In this document: positions 17,644 through 26,455 of the stretch, one piece after another
Numbering within the stretch: the first letter of the stretch is position 1
How the letters are laid out: every line of letters starts with the position of its first letter
From: Dehalococcoidia bacterium
GTDB lineage: Bacteria; Chloroflexota; Dehalococcoidia; SM23-28-2; HRBIN24
Direction: 5' to 3'
DNA: 60,759 nt
Assembly (NCBI GenBank): GCA_025062275.1
Contig: JANXAP010000031.1
Span: 1-60,759, forward strand
Notes under the pieces: model-generated
What the model was told of the DNA's origin: nothing
Databases searched by the model: none
The model's input: the letters and a program-made list of their open reading frames with translations, nothing else
Position numbers and translations under genes: made by a program

Positions 17644-17961
17644 GTGAGCCGCTCGATGCCTGCTGCCACCCTCGGCCGTCGCATCCTGTCGCTGTCGCTG
17701 CGGGACAAGGGACGCCTCTTATGGGCACTGGTCCGTGACCGTCGCACCGGCCTCCTCCCCAAGCTGGTGCTGCTGGGCCTGGCAGCCTACCTGGCCAGCC
17801 CCATCGACCTGGTGCCCGACTTCATCCCCGTCGCCGGCCACCTCGACGATGCCCTCGTGGCCATCGCGGCCCTTCTGGTCCTGCGCCTGCTGGTGCCCCG
17901 GCCAGTGTTGCTGGAGCACCTGGAGCGCCTGGAGAGGGAGGCGCCCGGCCTCAGAGAATGA
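17644..17961 (+). CDS. DUF1232 (YkvA-like) small membrane protein
   Basis: A 105-aa protein with the DUF1232 signature ASPIDLVPDFIPVAGHLDD, which forms a membrane hairpin preceded by a hydrophobic helix (KLVLLGLAAYLA) and followed by another (VAIAALLVLRLLV). Function is unknown for the family. GTG start with GAGGAGG upstream, 14 bp after ruvA, so it ends the yebC-ruvC-ruvA transcript. The last 11 bp overlap the convergent Asp-box gene. Confidence 0.88.
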   Translation: MSRSMPAATLGRRILSLSLRDKGRLLWALVRDRRTGLLPKLVLLGLAAYLASPIDLVPDFIPVAGHLDDALVAIAALLVLRLLVPRPVLLEHLERLEREAPGLRE

Positions 17962-18859
17962 GCAGGCAACGGATGGCCGGCAGGCCCTCGGCCACCTTTG
18001 TCCAGCTTAGCCCCTTGTCCTCTGACAGGTAGACCTCGCCCTCGCTGGTGCCGAAGGCCACCGCCTTGCCCAGGGCAGCCAGGCAGTGAGTATCGATGTT
18101 ATCGCCGAACCACTCAGGCAGGCCCTCCCGACAGCGCTCCAGGCGGTCGGTGGCCTCCAGGGGGAGTCGGTAGAGGGCGGCCCGCTGGTCGCGGCCGCGA
18201 TAGGGCCCCAGGGAAGCGCTGGCCACGGCCACGTCCTCGGCCACAGCCGCCGCCCGCATGTAGCTCCCGTGCAGCCCCTCGCTCAGGATGTCCCAGGAAT
18301 CGCCTCCGTCAGTGCTGACGGCCAGGCCGCGGGCGCAGGGGGCTACCACCAGTCCCCGCCAGCCCTCGTGCACCACTACCTGATGGACGTCGGCATTGAT
18401 GTCGATGGTCGGGTGCCAGGAACGGGCCTCGTCGCGGGAGCGGACGATGCCACCCACGTGGACGTTGACGTAGATGTTGCCCTGGGCGTCCTGGGCCATG
18501 GAGCGGGTGTCGGGCGGCCCGCCCCAGGGCGTGAACCAGTCCTGGCGCCCTTCCACTTCCTCGAAGGGACGCACCACCTCCAGACCGCCATCTTCCAGGC
18601 GCAGCAGGTGGGCCTCGGCACTGCCCACCAGTAGCCCTGCCGTGGACGGCAGCAGGCAATGCAGGCGCCAGCCCGGGCTGTCCGCCTCCCGACGCCAGGG
18701 GCCATCGCCCTGTTTGAGCCAGACTGCCTGTCCGTCCAGGATGGCCCAGAGGTCAGCGCCAGCCCGCGCCAGGGCTGTGACGGCGTGCCCCTCCAGCTCT
18801 ACTCCCTGCCGGGCACCCAGGCGGTGGAGTCCGTTATCGGTGCCGATTAGCAGTTCCAT
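17951..18859 (-). CDS. Asp-box (BNR) repeat beta-propeller protein
   Basis: A 302-aa protein with repeated sialidase-type Asp-boxes of the form SxDxGxx[17 protein letters not shown] and SEDKGLSW. These fold as blades of a beta-propeller, as in sortilin/photosystem II-assembly-factor-like (YCF48) repeat proteins. No signal peptide, no catalytic residues of a true sialidase and no membrane segment are visible, so I assign structure, not reaction. The ATG at 18859 follows GGGAGG. It is divergent from uvrB, with 67 bp between start codons. Confidence 0.75.
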   Translation of the reverse strand: MELLIGTDNGLHRLGARQGVELEGHAVTALARAGADLWAILDGQAVWLKQGDGPWRREADSPGWRLHCLLPSTAGLLVGSAEAHLLRLEDGGLEVVRPFEEVEGRQDWFTPWGGPPDTRSMAQDAQGNIYVNVHVGGIVRSRDEARSWHPTIDINADVHQVVVHEGWRGLVVAPCARGLAVSTDGGDSWDILSEGLHGSYMRAAAVAEDVAVASASLGPYRGRDQRAALYRLPLEATDRLERCREGLPEWFGDNIDTHCLAALGKAVAFGTSEGEVYLSEDKGLSWTKVAEGLPAIRCLLIL

Positions 18860-18899
18860 GCCTCCCTGCCCCCCTTCGTCGCCGTCCCCCTGCCTTGCC

Positions 18900-18916
18900 A
18901 TTCTAACTGATAGAAT
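18900..18916. promoter_or_regulatory. Palindrome overlapping a -10-like element before uvrB
   Basis: ATTCTA-N5-TAGAAT is a perfect 6-bp inverted repeat. Its right arm TAGAAT doubles as a possible -10 hexamer 10 bp before the uvrB ATG. A protein bound here would block uvrB transcription, as a LexA-type repressor would, but the sequence does not match the LexA boxes I know from other phyla. Confidence 0.45.
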
Positions 18917-18926
18917 GTACACGGGT

Positions 18927-20972
18927 ATGACCGCTTTTGAGCTCGTGGCGCCCTTCCAGATGACGGGCGACCAGCCCCAGGCAGTCGAAAAGCTGCTGGA
19001 GGGGCTGCGCAAGGGCTACAAGCACCAGACCCTCCTGGGGGTCACCGGCTCCGGCAAGACCTTCACCATGGCCAACGTCATCGCCCGCTGGGGACGGCCC
19101 ACCCTGGTCATCTCCCCCAACAAGACCCTGGCCGCCCAGCTCTACGCCGAGTTCCGCGAGTTCTTCCCCCACAACGCGGTCGAATACTTCGTCTCCTACT
19201 ACGACTACTACCAGCCGGAAGCATATATCCCCCGCACCGATACCTACATCGCCAAGGACGCCGACATCAACGAGGAGATCGACAAGCTGCGCCATGCCGC
19301 CACCCGGGCGCTCTTCACCCGCCGCGACGTCATCATCGTCGCCTCCGTGTCGTGCATCTACGGCCTGGGCGAGCCCAGCGAGTACTACGAGTTCGTCCTA
19401 CGTCTGAGGAAAGGGGAACACTCCAACCGTCAGCGGGTGTTGCGGCGGCTGGTGGACATGCAGTACGAACGCAACGACTACAACCTGGTGCGGGGCAAGT
19501 TCCGCCTGCGGGGCGACTCCCTCACTATCATGCCCGCCTACGAGGAGCTGGCGGTGCGCATAGACTTCTGGGGCGACGAGGTGGAGCGCATCCTGCAGAT
19601 AGACCCCCTCACCGGCGAGGTCTTGGGCGAGCTGGATGAGATAGAGATATACCCCGCCAAGCACTTCGTCACCTCCCAGGACAAGCTGGAGGCAGCCATC
19701 CGCGACATAGAGCGCGAGCTGGAGGAGAGGGTGGAGTGGTTCCGCCAGCAGGGCAAGCTGCTGGAGGCCCAGCGGCTGTGGGAGCGAACCCGCTACGACA
19801 TCGAGTGCCTGAGGGAGCAGGGCTACTGCGCCGGCATCGAGAACTACGCCTGTCACCTGGCCCGTCGCCATCGCCCCAAGAACACCTGGGCCGAGGCCTG
19901 CGGCTCCACCCCCTGGACCCTGCTGGACTACTTCCCCGACGACTACCTGATGATCATCGACGAGTCGCATCTGGCCATCCCTCAGATCCGGGGGATGTAC
20001 AACGGCGACGTGGCCCGCAAGCAGACCCTGGCCGACTACGGCTTCCGCCTGCCCTCGGCGGTGGACAACCGCCCTCTCAGCTTCCAGGAGTTCCTGGGAC
20101 ACATCAACCAGGTGATATACGTCTCGGCCACGCCCGGCCCCTGGGAATACGAGGTGTCGGAGCAGGTGGTGGAGCAACTGGTGCGGCCCACCGGCATCCC
20201 CGACCCGGAGGTGGAGGTGCGGCCCACCCGGGGCCAGATCGACGACCTGCTACACGAGATACGCCTGCGGGTGGAACGGGGAGAGCGGGCGCTGGTCACC
20301 ACCCTGACCAAGAAGATGGCCGAGAACCTGGCCGACTACCTGCAGGAGATGGGCATCAAGACCCACTACCTGCACTCGGAGATCGAGACCCTGGAGCGGG
20401 TGGAGATACTGCGCGACCTGCGCCTGGGCGTCTACGACGTGGTGGTGGGCATCAACCTGCTCAGGGAGGGTCTGGACCTGCCCGAGGTGAGCCTGGTGGC
20501 CATCCTGGACGCCGACAAGGAAGGCTACCTGCGGTCCGAGTGGTCCCTCATCCAGACCATGGGCCGGGCCGCCCGCCACGTCAACGGCAAGGTCATCATG
20601 TACGCCGACACCATCACCGAGTCCATGCGCAAGGCCATCGAGGAGACGGAGCGACGCCGCCGCGTCCAGCTGGAATACAACGCCCGACATGGCATCCGCC
20701 CCGAGTCCATCCGTAAGGCGGTGCGCGACTTGACCGACCGGGTCCGACAGGTGGCCGAAGAGAGGCCCGCCTGGCGCACCGGCCCCCTGCCCAAGGACGA
20801 GCTGGCCCGCCTCATCAAGGACCTGGAGCGGCAGATGAAGGAGGCGGCCCGCAACCTGGAGTTCGAAAAGGCGGCCCTGCTGCGCGACCAGATCTTCGAG
20901 CTGCGGCGGGAGCTCTTGGGCGACGAGGAAGGGCTGAAGATCATCTCTTCCCTTCGCAAGGGCCGCAGCTAG
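18927..20972 (+). CDS. uvrB: Excinuclease ABC subunit UvrB
   Basis: A 681-aa DNA-damage recognition helicase of nucleotide excision repair. Walker A GVTGSGKT (38-45), the beta-hairpin region [13 protein letters not shown], the DESH box in [12 protein letters not shown], and helicase motifs V/VI ([26 protein letters not shown]) are all intact, and the C-terminal UVR domain ([23 protein letters not shown]) recruits UvrC. Length is normal. The ATG at 18927 fits the family start; an in-frame ATG at 18915 lies inside the palindrome. uvrA and uvrC are not in the window. Confidence 0.97.
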   Translation: MTAFELVAPFQMTGDQPQAVEKLLEGLRKGYKHQTLLGVTGSGKTFTMANVIARWGRPTLVISPNKTLAAQLYAEFREFFPHNAVEYFVSYYDYYQPEAYIPRTDTYIAKDADINEEIDKLRHAATRALFTRRDVIIVASVSCIYGLGEPSEYYEFVLRLRKGEHSNRQRVLRRLVDMQYERNDYNLVRGKFRLRGDSLTIMPAYEELAVRIDFWGDEVERILQIDPLTGEVLGELDEIEIYPAKHFVTSQDKLEAAIRDIERELEERVEWFRQQGKLLEAQRLWERTRYDIECLREQGYCAGIENYACHLARRHRPKNTWAEACGSTPWTLLDYFPDDYLMIIDESHLAIPQIRGMYNGDVARKQTLADYGFRLPSAVDNRPLSFQEFLGHINQVIYVSATPGPWEYEVSEQVVEQLVRPTGIPDPEVEVRPTRGQIDDLLHEIRLRVERGERALVTTLTKKMAENLADYLQEMGIKTHYLHSEIETLERVEILRDLRLGVYDVVVGINLLREGLDLPEVSLVAILDADKEGYLRSEWSLIQTMGRAARHVNGKVIMYADTITESMRKAIEETERRRRVQLEYNARHGIRPESIRKAVRDLTDRVRQVAEERPAWRTGPLPKDELARLIKDLERQMKEAARNLEFEKAALLRDQIFELRRELLGDEEGLKIISSLRKGRS

Positions 20973-21673
20973 CCCACCCGCTCCGCCACCAGCCAGGCGA
21001 GCCTCTGCGTGAAGACGAAGGTGTCGTCCACCTGTTTTATGTCGAGTCCGCTCAGGTCGGCCTCCTGCCCGCCCGTCATGAGGCGCCGCATCAGTTCCAC
21101 CTTCTGGGGCCGCGGGCGCGCCCCCAGCAACCACTCGTTGAACTCTCGCTGCAGGTCCTGGACCTGCAGGCGGCGCACCAGGAAGCCAGCCTCCCCCAGC
21201 AGATGGACCAGCTCGCTCAGTCGGAAGTAGCGGGGATGGGAGCGGTCCCGCAGTCGCTCCAGTCGGTCCTGGTAGCGGGCCCGCACCTCCTGCTCGTGGG
21301 CGACGGTCTCCTCCAGGGCCAGCCATCCCCCCGGCCTGCACACTCGCCACAACTCGCCTAACACCTCCAGCGGCCGGGGGAAGTGGTGGAAGGGCCGACC
21401 GCAGGTGACCAGGTCGAAGACCTCGTCGGGAAAGGGCAACTCGGGAGAGAGGCCAGCCACCCTCACCACCTCCACATTGGCTGGCCGACGCCAGCGCGGC
21501 GGCAGGTCGTCCCGCTGGACAGCCACCAGCCGGCGCACCCTGGGGGCCAGGGCGCGGGTGAGGACACCGGGGCCTAGCCAGGCATCCAGCGCCTGGGCAT
21601 CGGGCGAAGGGGCGACGAACCGCACGAAGCGTCGCAGTCGGCGGGGGTCGGCCACCACCCTGGAGACGAGCAT
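20969..21673 (-). CDS. Class I SAM-dependent methyltransferase
   Basis: A 234-aa protein of the methyltransferase-11/UbiE-like superfamily. SAM-binding motif I is degenerate ([17 protein letters not shown] instead of the usual GxGxG), while the post-motif [20 protein letters not shown] and [13 protein letters not shown] are conserved. The substrate is unknown. The ATG at 21673 is preferred; a TTG at 21739 would add 22 residues. It overlaps the uvrB 3' end by 4 bp in a tail-to-tail arrangement. Confidence 0.75.
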   Translation of the reverse strand: MLVSRVVADPRRLRRFVRFVAPSPDAQALDAWLGPGVLTRALAPRVRRLVAVQRDDLPPRWRRPANVEVVRVAGLSPELPFPDEVFDLVTCGRPFHHFPRPLEVLGELWRVCRPGGWLALEETVAHEQEVRARYQDRLERLRDRSHPRYFRLSELVHLLGEAGFLVRRLQVQDLQREFNEWLLGARPRPQKVELMRRLMTGGQEADLSGLDIKQVDDTFVFTQRLAWLVAERVG

Positions 21674-21819
21674 GGGCCGCCCCGATGTTAACCGCGTCAC
21701 GGAAACCTGTCCAGCGTCCGACGGGACACGTCTGGCCAAGCGGATGTGACACCTCGGGCTGGAGGTGAACGCCTGACCCGCCTCGAGACCTGGCCCCTGC
21801 AGGTGGAGACGGCCAATGC

Positions 21820-21896
21820 TGGTCGGGGTGGCCGGATTTGAACCGGCGACCTCCTGGCCCCAAACCAGGTGCTCTACCAGGCTGAGCTACACCCCG
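21820..21896 (-). tRNA. tRNA-Pro (TGG)
   Basis: A complete 77-base cloverleaf on the minus strand: acceptor stem CGGGGTG/CACCCCG, D-arm AGCTCAGCCTGGTAGAGC, anticodon stem CCTGG/CCAGG with loop TTTGGGG (anticodon TGG), T-arm CCGGTTCAAATCCGG, discriminator A and an encoded CCA end. It decodes CCN proline codons. Confidence 0.96.
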
Positions 21897-21907
21897 ACCC
21901 CGTTCCC

Positions 21908-21936
21908 ACTCTAGGCAAGGGCTGCAGAGCGGTCAA
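21908..21936 (-). promoter_or_regulatory. Promoter of tRNA-Pro
   Basis: Minus strand TTGACC (21936-21931), exactly 17 bp, then TAGAGT (21913-21908), 11 bp before the tRNA 5' end. Confidence 0.75.
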
Positions 21937-21969
21937 GGTTTTCACCGAGACGCAACGCCCAGGGCGCCC

Positions 21970-21983
21970 TATACTCGTATACA
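21970..21983 (+). promoter_or_regulatory. -10-like hexamers and inverted repeat before the subtilase
   Basis: TATACT (21970-21975) and TATACA (21978-21983) flank CG. The 12 bp TATAC-TC-GTATA form a perfect inverted repeat. TATACA ends 5 bp before the GTG start, a spacing that suits a leaderless transcript. No clear -35 is present. Confidence 0.4.
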
Positions 21984-21988
21984 AGGTT

Positions 21989-24220
21989 GTGAGGATACCG
22001 TCCGCGACGCTCCTGCTGCTGGCCATCGCCTTCTTCCTGGCCGACGGGGCCGCTACGGCCAGCGCGGAGGCCCCGCCTCAGCAGCGGATGGAGGCCCTCC
22101 TCAGGACGGTCGACCCTCCTCAGCCTCCCCCCAAACTCGAGTCCTCTCTCTATCGCCTCACGCAGGCAGCCGGCACCGATGCCCTGGCCATGCCTCAGGC
22201 GCTCCCAGGGGGCCACCAGGTACAGGTGGAGGTAGAGGCCAGTCCCGGCAAAGAGCCTGAAGCGCGAGGGGCCATCGAACTGCTGGGAGGCGAAGTCCAG
22301 GCCAGCTACGGCCGCCTGATGCAGGCGCTAATGCCGGCTGCCGCCCTTACAGAACTGGCCCAGGATTCAGCGGTAGTGGCCGTGCGACGCCCGCTGCGCC
22401 TTCGGCCCCAGGCCATCGTTTCCGAGGGCGCTTCCCTCCTGGGCAGCGGCGATTGGCAGCGGGCCGGCTTCAGCGGACGCGGCGCCAGGGTCGGCATCGT
22501 CGACACCTTCGGTGGGTACCAGCAGCTCCTGGGCAACGAGCTGCCGGCCGACGTCGTCTTCCGTGACTTCACCAGCCCACGCCCGCCCGACCCCTGCGAC
22601 TCCCCCCTCCTGGACCGCCATGGCACGGCCGTGGCCGAGATCGTGGCCGACGTGGCACCCGGCGCACGGCTCTTCCTGGCCCAGGCCGATACCAGCATCG
22701 AGCTGGCCCAGGCGGTGGACTGGCTCCTAGGGCAGGGGGTGCAGGTGGTCAACTTCTCGGCCGGCTTCCCCGGCGCCCGTCCCTACGGGACGACGGGCAG
22801 CTCCTTCGATATCTTCGTCGATTCGGTGGACCGGGCAGCCAGCGCAGGCGTCCTCTGGGTCAATTCGGCCGGCAATTCGGCCGACTCCCACTGGGCAGGC
22901 GCCTGGAGCGATGTGGACGGCGACGGGCTTCTGGACTTCTCTCACGGCGACGACACCAACGACCTGGTGCTGTCTTCCAACAGCGCCTCCTGCGTGACGC
23001 TGATACTGCTCTGGGACGACACCTGGGGAGGGGCCTGCCAGGACTACGCCCTGCTGGTGGGCTACTTCGATTCCGTCGGACAACCTCGGGTCATCGCCTC
23101 CGATGACCGCCAGGACTGTTCGGGCGGGGCCGTCCCCAGGGAAGTGGTGGATATCGCCTCCGTCACCACCTTGGACCGACGCCTCTACATCGCCGTGCGG
23201 AAGCGACCCGAGGCGCAACCGAGGCGCCTGCGGTTGCTGCTCCTGGGCCCGGGCAGCCTGCAGTACCTCGAGCCGGCAGGCAGTGTCCTGCCTCCCGCCG
23301 ACCGTCCTACGACCCTGACAGTAGGGGCTGTGCCCGTGGGCAGCCCCAGCGTCATCGAGAACTTCAGCTCCCAGGGGCCGACGTGGGACGGCCGGGTCAA
23401 GCCCGACCTGGTGGCACCCGACCGCGTCTCCACCGTCTCCTACGGGCCCGGCGGGTTCGCCGGCACTTCGGCCTCGGCGCCGCACGTGGCCGGCGCCGCC
23501 GCCCTGCTCGTGGAGGCCAACCCTGGCTGGTCGGCGCCTCAGTTGCGGCAGTTCCTGGAGTCCCAGGCCGTGGACCTGGGGCCGCCCGGCAAGGACAACG
23601 TCTTCGGTTCTGGCAGGCTACGGATGGGGCAACCGCCCTCGGCAGGGCCGCCGGCAACGCCGTCCTTCCTCTCCCTCGCGCCCCAGGACGGCGAGAGCGC
23701 CCGCCTGACCTGGCAGCCGCCCCAACGGGTGGCCTCCTATCGCCTCTGCGCCAGCCTGGACGCGGATTTCACCGCAGCAGTGTCATGCCGCGAGGTGTCT
23801 GCCTCCGAGGCGCCTGGCAGCCTGGCTGTAGGGGTCCCCTGGTGGGACATGGGCGTGGTCTATTACCAGCTGCAGGCATGCAACGCTTCCGGCTGCTCCC
23901 AGCCGGTGCCCGCCGGGGCTGTGGGCCGTCGCATCTGGCCCGGCGGCGCTGACTGGAACTTCTATGTGACGGCCATCGGAGTCTTCGGCCGGGCGCGCGT
24001 AGCAGCCTGGAACGCCAGCCCGGTCTCAGGCAAGGTCTCGGACCTGGCCCTGTGGTCGGGGGTGGCATACTTCGGCGGCCAGATGGTGCATGTCTGTTCG
24101 GGCGTCCCGCCCGGGCGAGGGTGCGGCCCCATCGATATGGACGCCGCTTCAGGCCTGGTATCGGCCAGCCAGGCCTTCCCGCCCTTCGGGGCCGTCGCCA
24201 TCGCCCTGCGCGTCCGCTGA
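21989..24220 (+). CDS. Secreted subtilisin-like serine protease (S8)
   Basis: A 743-aa exported protease. It has a signal peptide (1-27, with the hydrophobic core LLLLAIAFFLA), a propeptide-like region (about 75-140) and an S8 catalytic domain with Asp-172 (GIVDTFGG), His-211 (DRHGTAVAEIV), oxyanion Asn-296 (NSAGNS) and Ser-494 (GTSASAPHVAGAAALL). A long insert of about 200 residues lies between the Asn and Ser blocks. After the catalytic domain come an FN3-like segment (PATPSFLSLAPQDGESARLTW type, about 555-650) and a C-terminal beta-rich domain with no hydrophobic anchor, so it is probably released or wall-associated. I chose the GTG at 21989 because the signal peptide begins there. Stand-alone gene. 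Confidence 0.9.
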   Translation: MRIPSATLLLLAIAFFLADGAATASAEAPPQQRMEALLRTVDPPQPPPKLESSLYRLTQAAGTDALAMPQALPGGHQVQVEVEASPGKEPEARGAIELLGGEVQASYGRLMQALMPAAALTELAQDSAVVAVRRPLRLRPQAIVSEGASLLGSGDWQRAGFSGRGARVGIVDTFGGYQQLLGNELPADVVFRDFTSPRPPDPCDSPLLDRHGTAVAEIVADVAPGARLFLAQADTSIELAQAVDWLLGQGVQVVNFSAGFPGARPYGTTGSSFDIFVDSVDRAASAGVLWVNSAGNSADSHWAGAWSDVDGDGLLDFSHGDDTNDLVLSSNSASCVTLILLWDDTWGGACQDYALLVGYFDSVGQPRVIASDDRQDCSGGAVPREVVDIASVTTLDRRLYIAVRKRPEAQPRRLRLLLLGPGSLQYLEPAGSVLPPADRPTTLTVGAVPVGSPSVIENFSSQGPTWDGRVKPDLVAPDRVSTVSYGPGGFAGTSASAPHVAGAAALLVEANPGWSAPQLRQFLESQAVDLGPPGKDNVFGSGRLRMGQPPSAGPPATPSFLSLAPQDGESARLTWQPPQRVASYRLCASLDADFTAAVSCREVSASEAPGSLAVGVPWWDMGVVYYQLQACNASGCSQPVPAGAVGRRIWPGGADWNFYVTAIGVFGRARVAAWNASPVSGKVSDLALWSGVAYFGGQMVHVCSGVPPGRGCGPIDMDAASGLVSASQAFPPFGAVAIALRVR

Positions 24221-24550
24221 CGCCGGAGGGGCGCCCCGGGCGCCCAGGTGAAGGGCCCCGGGCAGAAGGGCGTAACGCTCCGCCCAGAGCCGCACCTGCC
24301 TCCCCTCTCCCGCTCGTTGCGCCAGCGAGGCCAGGCCGGGGGAGGCCAGACAGGCGTCGGCCGCCTCCGGCCCCTCACACCAGACGGTCAGCAGAAGGCT
24401 GCGACGCGAGACCCAGCGATGGACACGCAGCACGCCCGGCAGGGCTCGCAGCTCGCGCTCCAGCCTTCTCACGCGCCAGAACAGGGACGCCATTGCCAGC
24501 ATGCTGCGCAGATGCAGAGCGATGAGGAGCAGCAGCGGCTCGCCCGGCAC
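24149..24550 (-). CDS. Small hypothetical protein downstream of the flippase-like gene
   Basis: A 133-codon ORF with a GTG start 4 bp after the stop of the upstream flippase-like gene. Its codon use is like that of its neighbours (high GC in third position, many CTG codons). The N-terminus LLLLIALHLRSMLAMASLFW is hydrophobic, followed by a basic segment (WRVRRLERELRALPG). I recognise no family. The last 24 codons overlap the 3' end of the convergent subtilase gene, and that part is low-complexity Asp/Gly/Glu. It is the only reasonable content of the 330 bp between its neighbours and may also be non-coding. Confidence 0.42.
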   Translation of the reverse strand: MPGEPLLLLIALHLRSMLAMASLFWRVRRLERELRALPGVLRVHRWVSRRSLLLTVWCEGPEAADACLASPGLASLAQRAGEGRQVRLWAERYALLPGALHLGARGAPPASADAQGDGDGPEGREGLAGRYQA

Positions 24551-24554
24551 AGCC

Positions 24555-25622
24555 CTATCCCTGGCCAGGTGGAGCGGGCATGGGCGCTGGCCCCTTCTCC
24601 CGCACTAGCGACAGGATGTCCCGCGGCCTCACCTTCATCAGCCACAGGGCCAGCACTCCCACACCGATGACCCACAGATTGGTGAGCAGGTGAGTGGCGA
24701 TAGCATAGGCCAAGGCCCGCTCGTTGGGCACGTCCCAGGCCGCCAGCACCCCCAGCAGCACCGCCTCGTAGGTGCCGATGTTCTCGAAGGTGATGGGAAA
24801 CGCCGAGACCAGATTGGCTGCGATCATGACCACGATGAAGGCCACGAGGGGCACATCCAGCCCGAAGGCCAGGCCGAAGAGGGCGAAGTTGAGCACCTGC
24901 GATCCCCAGCCCACGAAGTTCAGAAGCATGGCCGTCAGCAGGAGACGCCAGTTGCGCATGGTCTCCAGGCCGTCCAGGAAACGGGGCCAGCCCTCCTGGA
25001 GGCCCGACCGGAGCCAGTGGGGCAGCCTGTTGAGCCAGCGCCAGCGCGGGGCATGTCGGGGCAGGAGGGCGCTGGCCATCACCGCTGCCACAAAGCCGCC
25101 GCCCGAGGCCACAGCCACGCTCCACAGCAGGGCCGGCGGCACAAAGCCCAGGTCCAGCACCGCCAGCCCCACCGCCAGCAAGACCAAAAAGGTGACGCCG
25201 TCCAGCAGCGCCTCCACCACGAAGACCGAAGATGCCAGTCCGGCCCGCGACAGGCCGTAACGGTTGGCGACGATCTGGATGCGGGCCACATCGCCCGCCC
25301 GCATGGGCAGCAGGTTATTGAGCAGGTTGCCGATGAGGAAGGCGCCCAGCAGCCCCCAGTAGGGTGCCTGCCCGACCCTGGACAGATACACCTGCCAGCG
25401 GAGCGTGTCCACAGCCTTGGTCACCAGGTTGACCGCCAGGGCCAGGGCCGCCCAGCCGTAATGGGCATCGCGCAGCGAGTCGCCTACCTTTCGCAGGTCG
25501 ATCTGCCAGATGACCAGGCCCACGAACAGGGCCGTGGCCAGGATCTGGAACGCCCAGGGGGTGCGCAGGAGTCGCAGGGGCCTTCGCGCCTTCGTCCAGG
25601 CCACCGCCGCCACCCTACCCAC
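24555..25622 (-). CDS. Flippase-like / lysylphosphatidylglycerol synthase TM-domain protein
   Basis: A 355-aa integral membrane protein with about 8 hydrophobic helices and the PF03706 pattern: LLGAFLIGNLLNNLLPMRAGDVARI near residues 90-115, SVFVVEALLDG, and FPITFENIGTYEAVLLG near 270-290. The family (YbhN/AglD-like) comprises membrane proteins linked to lipid or polyprenol-linked glycan handling; transport has not been shown for most members. Its start overlaps the acyltransferase stop by 8 bp, so the two act in the same lipid context. Confidence 0.85.
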   Translation of the reverse strand: MGRVAAVAWTKARRPLRLLRTPWAFQILATALFVGLVIWQIDLRKVGDSLRDAHYGWAALALAVNLVTKAVDTLRWQVYLSRVGQAPYWGLLGAFLIGNLLNNLLPMRAGDVARIQIVANRYGLSRAGLASSVFVVEALLDGVTFLVLLAVGLAVLDLGFVPPALLWSVAVASGGGFVAAVMASALLPRHAPRWRWLNRLPHWLRSGLQEGWPRFLDGLETMRNWRLLLTAMLLNFVGWGSQVLNFALFGLAFGLDVPLVAFIVVMIAANLVSAFPITFENIGTYEAVLLGVLAAWDVPNERALAYAIATHLLTNLWVIGVGVLALWLMKVRPRDILSLVREKGPAPMPAPPGQG

Positions 25623-26439
25623 GGCCCGCCTCGGGGGCAGCCGAGGCCCGCGTCACCGCCTCCGCGTACTCGCCCCACCAATCGGGAGGCATCAGGACGC
25701 CGATGGCGGTCATGACCCGCTCGCGGGCCAGGCGATCGGCCTCCTCCCGCGGCAGCCCGTCGGGGACCGAGAGCCGGAAGGGCGGCCCGAAGCGGAAGAC
25801 CAGCGTCGTGTCCTCTTCCCAGACGGCCACAGGCAAGAAGGGGACGCCGCGGCGGGCCAGAGAAAGCAGAAACAGGCCGCTGCCCCGGGGCGGCTCCACC
25901 AGCCGCCCGGACCCCCGCGCCTCCGGCGTGATCCCGATAGGCGCCTCGTCCAGTGCCCGCAGCAGAGTGCGCAGGGCAGCCGCCCGCCCCATGACCAGCT
26001 CCTCGCGCCGGGGCATGACCACCAGGTTGTAGACCCTGGCGATGCGACGGAACACCCAGCGAATGAGGGACAGAGGAATGGGGAAGGGGCCGATGCGCCG
26101 TCCGTGCAACTCGCTGGTGAAAGTCCAGCGCACCTCGGGAACATCGGGTCGATGCTGTTTCAGGAAGCAGCTGACCATCATCGCGCAGTGATAGGGGTGC
26201 AGGCCGGGACGGTCGAAGTGGTTCATGACCAGGACGAAGCGGCCTGACTCGGGCACGTTCTCGATGCCCTCCACCCGCCGCGGGAACGGATTGACCTTCA
26301 TCAGGAGGGCACCGTCGCCAGCGAAGGAGCGACGCCAGCCAAACAGCAGCGACAGCCCGAACATGACGAGATTGGGCAGAAGGCGCAGACGCGCATACTC
26401 GTAGCGAGGGAGGGCCATTGTGGCCGCAGGCTGCTCCAT
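25615..26439 (-). CDS. Lysophospholipid acyltransferase-like protein (atypical motif)
   Basis: A 274-aa protein resembling 1-acylglycerol-3-phosphate acyltransferases (PlsC-like). The core VLVMNHFDRPGLHPYH aligns with the NHxxxxD block, but the strict HX4D acid is missing: Asp lies two residues after His and Gly sits at the usual Asp position. The second block GITPEARGSGR replaces the usual FPEGTRS. It may be a divergent clade with the Asp displaced, or an enzyme that no longer acylates. The hydrophobic N-terminus (LLPNLVMFGLSLLFGW) suggests membrane attachment. It follows nrdJ1 by 16 bp. Confidence 0.65.
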   Translation of the reverse strand: MEQPAATMALPRYEYARLRLLPNLVMFGLSLLFGWRRSFAGDGALLMKVNPFPRRVEGIENVPESGRFVLVMNHFDRPGLHPYHCAMMVSCFLKQHRPDVPEVRWTFTSELHGRRIGPFPIPLSLIRWVFRRIARVYNLVVMPRREELVMGRAAALRTLLRALDEAPIGITPEARGSGRLVEPPRGSGLFLLSLARRGVPFLPVAVWEEDTTLVFRFGPPFRLSVPDGLPREEADRLARERVMTAIGVLMPPDWWGEYAEAVTRASAAPEAGRG

Positions 26440-26455
26440 CGTCTCCGACCGGACG

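Noticed and set aside
18900-18916. Confirmed LexA box
   Set aside because: Position fits, but the sequence does not match the LexA motifs I know; left as an operator candidate.
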